In this document: positions 61,254 through 64,000 of the stretch, piece by piece
Numbering within the stretch: the stretch's first letter is position 1
How the letters are laid out: every line of letters starts with the position of its first letter
Source of the DNA: Thermotogota bacterium
GTDB lineage: Bacteria > Thermotogota > Thermotogae > Thermotogales > DSM-5069
Length of the DNA stretch: 64,000 bases
NCBI GenBank assembly: GCA_029551145.1
Contig: JAKPGA010000022.1
Coordinates: 62,001 to 126,000, forward strand
Direction of reading: 5' to 3'
The notes under the pieces: model-generated
The model's input: the letters and a program-made list of their open reading frames with translations, nothing else
Databases searched by the model: none
Told to the model about the DNA's origin: nothing
Made by a program: the position numbers and the translations under genes

Positions 61254-62934
61254 GCCTCGATACAAAAGACTCGGTGAAATTTTGATTGAGAAAGGTCTGG
61301 TAACTCAGGAAGAATTATCCAGGGCTTTGGAAGAACAGCGCAAGAACAGAAAAGCTCTTGGTGAAATCTTGGTTGACATGGGCCTTATAACTTGGGAACA
61401 GATCACCGATGCCTTGAGTGAACAATATAACGTTCCTGTATTGAGGGACCCCCCCAGAACTGTACCGGTTGAAATACTCAGAAGTATACCCAGAGCAATG
61501 ATAGAGGAATTGAGAGTTATACCAGTGGACAAACAAAACGACAAGTTAATTGTGATAACTGACAGTGTTTACAATTTGTCACGCATAACAAGCGAGATCA
61601 AATTTCTAACGGGTAAAGATCCTTTTGTCTATCTTGTGACACCGACGATTTTCTCGCTGATGTATGCTCAACATATTCAGGGTGCCCCTATGGCATTAGC
61701 GGAAGAGTTACCGGTAGAGCAAGCCGAACCGGTTAGTGAAGAAGAAGCCGAAGAGACCCTTGCCGAGATAGAAGCACCTATTGTGAGAATGGTCAACGCG
61801 ATAATTCAACGAGCTGTTCAAATAGAGGCAAGCGATATACATATCGAGCCTTTTAGAAATTACGTGCGTGTGAGATATCGCGTTGATGGGTTACTCAGAA
61901 AGATTACGGACTATCCTAAGGTACAGCATAGCGCGGTTGTAACAAGGATAAAGATCATGTCTGGCCTTGACATATCAGAAAAGAGATTACCGCAGGATGG
62001 GAAATTCTACATGAACGTCTCAGGAGAACAGTATGATTTCCGCGTCTCGACGATGCCATCGGTCTATGGTGAGAAGGTAGTGATGAGGATACTCAAGGTT
62101 TCCGGCGCATACAAGCAGCTGGAAGAACTCGGTTTCAGTGATTTTAACTACAAGAAGATATCCGATCTTTTGAAGAGGCCTAATGGGATAATTCTTATCA
62201 CAGGGCCAACGGGTAGTGGAAAGTCAACCACACTCGTCGCGATGGTAAACAAGCTCAAGGACATAACCGTAAACATAATAACGGCTGAAGATCCCGTGGA
62301 ATATACGATAGATGGAATTACCCAATGTCAAGTGAACCCTGAGATAGGCTTGACATTTGCAAGGTATCTGAGATCTTTCCTGAGGCAGGACCCAGACATA
62401 ATAATGATCGGTGAGATGAGAGATAAGGAAACTGCAAGTCTTGCCATCGAAGCATCTTTAACTGGTCATTTGGTATTAAGTACTTTGCACACAAATAGCG
62501 CAGCTGCGGCAATAGACAGAATGGTAAACATGGGAATAGACAGACACATGATCAGCACATCGCTTATTGGTGTGATAAGCCAGAGGCTCGTCAGAAAGCT
62601 CTGCGAGAACTGTAGAGTGAAGACAGAACTGAGAAAAGAATATCTTGAGATGTGGAAAGCAGCTTTCCCTGAGATCGAACCTGTTGAATACTCTGCCGGT
62701 GGCGGTTGTCCTGAGTGCGGTGGTAGCGGCTACAAAGGCCGTGTTGCAATTGGAGAGGTGCTTGTTATAACCAGGGATGTCAGAGATCTGATAGTTGCAG
62801 GTGGTGGAGAAAGAGAAATATATGATCTGGCCCTCCAAAAGGGTATGAGACCAATGTTCATAGATGGATTTGAGAAAGTACTCAAAGGAATAACTTCCTT
62901 CGATGAGGTACTCAGGGTGACTGCAAGTATATGA
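61243..62934 (+). CDS. pilB: Type IV pilus/type II secretion assembly ATPase PilB (GspE family)
   Basis: A 563-residue secretion ATPase. The N terminus has MshEN-like repeats (RLGEILIEKGLVTQEELSRAL, GEILVDMGLITWEQITDAL), often a c-di-GMP-binding module; then Walker A TGPTGSGKSTT, Asp box PVEYTIDGI, Walker B and His box TLHTNSAAAAIDRM. A CxxC...CxxC zinc motif (CENC and CPEC) lies at about 450-490. With the window's GGDEF enzyme, c-di-GMP control of pilus extension is possible. GTG 61243 with GGAGG 9 nt upstream; overlaps ftsZ. Confidence 0.93.
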   Translation: MVDKPRYKRLGEILIEKGLVTQEELSRALEEQRKNRKALGEILVDMGLITWEQITDALSEQYNVPVLRDPPRTVPVEILRSIPRAMIEELRVIPVDKQNDKLIVITDSVYNLSRITSEIKFLTGKDPFVYLVTPTIFSLMYAQHIQGAPMALAEELPVEQAEPVSEEEAEETLAEIEAPIVRMVNAIIQRAVQIEASDIHIEPFRNYVRVRYRVDGLLRKITDYPKVQHSAVVTRIKIMSGLDISEKRLPQDGKFYMNVSGEQYDFRVSTMPSVYGEKVVMRILKVSGAYKQLEELGFSDFNYKKISDLLKRPNGIILITGPTGSGKSTTLVAMVNKLKDITVNIITAEDPVEYTIDGITQCQVNPEIGLTFARYLRSFLRQDPDIIMIGEMRDKETASLAIEASLTGHLVLSTLHTNSAAAAIDRMVNMGIDRHMISTSLIGVISQRLVRKLCENCRVKTELRKEYLEMWKAAFPEIEPVEYSAGGGCPECGGSGYKGRVAIGEVLVITRDVRDLIVAGGGEREIYDLALQKGMRPMFIDGFEKVLKGITSFDEVLRVTASI

Positions 62935-64000
62935 AGTATCTCTCTAAGGATCCGGAAGAATGGAAGAAAAAGGAACAGCAATTTCTGCAGCGTGAGCGGG
63001 AACAAACAAGGAGATATCGTAGGCAAGGGATTTACTTTCTGATTCTCAATGTTGTGATTGTCCTGATATTTTTTTTTGGGCTCAGAATGTATTATGGTCA
63101 GTTTCCTTCGCAGAGAACTGAAATCAACCAGCTGATTATCCAAGTTGAAACCCCTTACGTTTCCGGTACATCTCTCGATGTGAAGGTACGCCTTTACAAT
63201 AACCAAAATAAACCAAGAGAGGTTGTCATCTCCAACTTCACCCTTCAAATCTTGAGCAACGAAGGTCCGGTGTACAGTTTTTCTCAAAAAGACAGTGTAA
63301 GAACAACACTGGATGCCTTTGCAAGCCGCTTATTGTTCGATCTTCGAAGAGAAAGTGAACTCACCTCTCTTCGTGCCGGTGAGTATACAATAGTTGTGAA
63401 GACAAAAGTGGATGATCAGGAAGTCTATGCTCAAAAATCATTTGTGAGCACTGAGAAGTATCAAATCCTCGTAGAAGGACTGCTTGACTTCTATCTGGTT
63501 GGTGAAAGTATGAAAACTTCGATTTATCTTGTGAACAACACTGCAACTGTACGCGATCTGCAGATTCAGTACGTGAAGTTGTTTCTGAAGGAGAACGAAC
63601 AAATTGTCTGGCAAAAGGAGTTCCCAGTTCAGTCGAAGTGGCCCGAAGTTGGCATAGGAAAAGATGTAAGAGTTGTGGACCAGGCCGAATTTGCCTTCGA
63701 CCATGAAGGAAAGTACATATTGACAGTTCAGTCACTTGTGAACGGTTCTATTACCTCTGTTTCACTCCCTGTCATGTGCGTGCGCGATTATGAGAAAGAT
63801 CTGAAGAAAGTAAAGATCTATTCAGATGTTCCAAAACAGATAAACGTGCGAGAGCAGGTAGCTTTTTCCGCTTATCTGCAAAATACGACAAACAAAGATC
63901 TTTTTCTCATGATAGATCAGATAGATGTAAATTTGCCACCATCCACACTGAGTTATCAAAGGCGTTCGGTAAGAGTCTGGCTCGATCCTTACTCGCAGTA
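62931..64000 (+). CDS. Membrane-anchored hypothetical protein (5' part, runs off the window)
   Basis: An open frame from ATG 62931 (overlapping the pilB stop, ATGA) to the window end, at least 356 codons. An acidic/basic cytoplasmic stretch of ~35 residues (YLSKDPEEWKKKEQQFLQRE) precedes one helix (GIYFLILNVVIVLIFFFG, ~36-55) and a long beta-rich extracytoplasmic part with repeated strand patterns like Ig or PapD-like domains. The helix is encoded partly by a run of nine T (63069-63077). Location after pilB suggests an envelope or pilus role; the family is not recognised. Confidence 0.75.
   Translation, partial: MKYLSKDPEEWKKKEQQFLQREREQTRRYRRQGIYFLILNVVIVLIFFFGLRMYYGQFPSQRTEINQLIIQVETPYVSGTSLDVKVRLYNNQNKPREVVISNFTLQILSNEGPVYSFSQKDSVRTTLDAFASRLLFDLRRESELTSLRAGEYTIVVKTKVDDQEVYAQKSFVSTEKYQILVEGLLDFYLVGESMKTSIYLVNNTATVRDLQIQYVKLFLKENEQIVWQKEFPVQSKWPEVGIGKDVRVVDQAEFAFDHEGKYILTVQSLVNGSITSVSLPVMCVRDYEKDLKKVKIYSDVPKQINVREQVAFSAYLQNTTNKDLFLMIDQIDVNLPPSTLSYQRRSVRVWLDPYSQ

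Noticed and set aside
1-64000. CRISPR array, prophage, insertion sequence or integrative element
   Set aside because: No spaced repeats, integrase, transposase, terminal inverted repeats or tRNA-linked att sites were seen on either strand.

Overview
The window is chromosomal DNA from a member of the Thermotogales, most likely a Pseudothermotoga-like species. This is inferred from gene content and order, with no database comparison made: DciA-gyrB-(FtsQ-like)-ftsA-ftsZ-pilB follows MtaB and a class IV aminotransferase, a SpoVS gene sits in a non-spore-former, and very strong Shine-Dalgarno sequences (GGAGGTGAT type) are paired with many TTG and GTG starts. I see no tRNA, rRNA, CRISPR array, prophage or insertion sequence.

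Layout. 1-6072 (minus): uridine kinase, a large secreted metalloprotease-like/beta-propeller/beta-barrel protein, glycogen synthase, GalT, SpoVS and a partial gene, i.e. sugar-nucleotide and glycogen metabolism. 6264-8411 (plus): rpsB behind a structured leader, a terminator, then miaB. 8635-9975 (minus): a COG2403-type P-loop protein. 10237-12825 (plus): three minor-pseudopilin-like genes, the middle one frameshifted. 12925-14861 (minus): a DUF4258 protein and a membrane GGDEF diguanylate cyclase. 15073-18227 (plus): two unknown secreted proteins and a MATE exporter. 18232-20739 (minus): VanZ-like protein, FMN-binding protein and an LctP-family permease, with a decayed gene upstream. 21347-25569 (plus): a broken ROK regulator and a glucose/mannose-type ABC importer without its own ATPase. 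25700-32289 (plus): small housekeeping genes (histidine phosphatase, OsmC, macrodomain, DUF1844, YchF, divergent PAP2, ComM/YifB, M20 peptidase, CutA).

32717-51679 (minus) is the most distinctive part. It is one almost uninterrupted run of 19 genes with two complete branched-chain-amino-acid-type (Liv/HAAT) ABC importers interleaved with acyl-CoA/acyl-ACP type enzymes: two divergent ketoacyl-synthase-III-like proteins, a 4-hydroxybutyrate-type CoA-transferase, a FabG-like reductase, a MaoC hydratase and alpha/beta hydrolases, one of which is fused to a LivM permease. It is preceded by a sigma-54-type PAS/AAA+ activator and a regulator with two tandem TetR domains. I infer a dedicated uptake and CoA-linked catabolism (or modification) system for one or more organic acids; the substrate cannot be read from the sequence.

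51854-64000 (plus): a small ORF overlapping a degenerate ABC ATPase, a PfkB sugar kinase, a CBS protein, MtaB, a class IV aminotransferase, DciA, GyrB, a short FtsQ-like protein, FtsA, FtsZ, PilB and the 5' part of a membrane-anchored protein that runs off the window. Recurring themes are hairpins directly after each of the three intact solute-binding-protein genes, CTG as a probable start codon in two genes, and single-base frameshifts at homopolymers.
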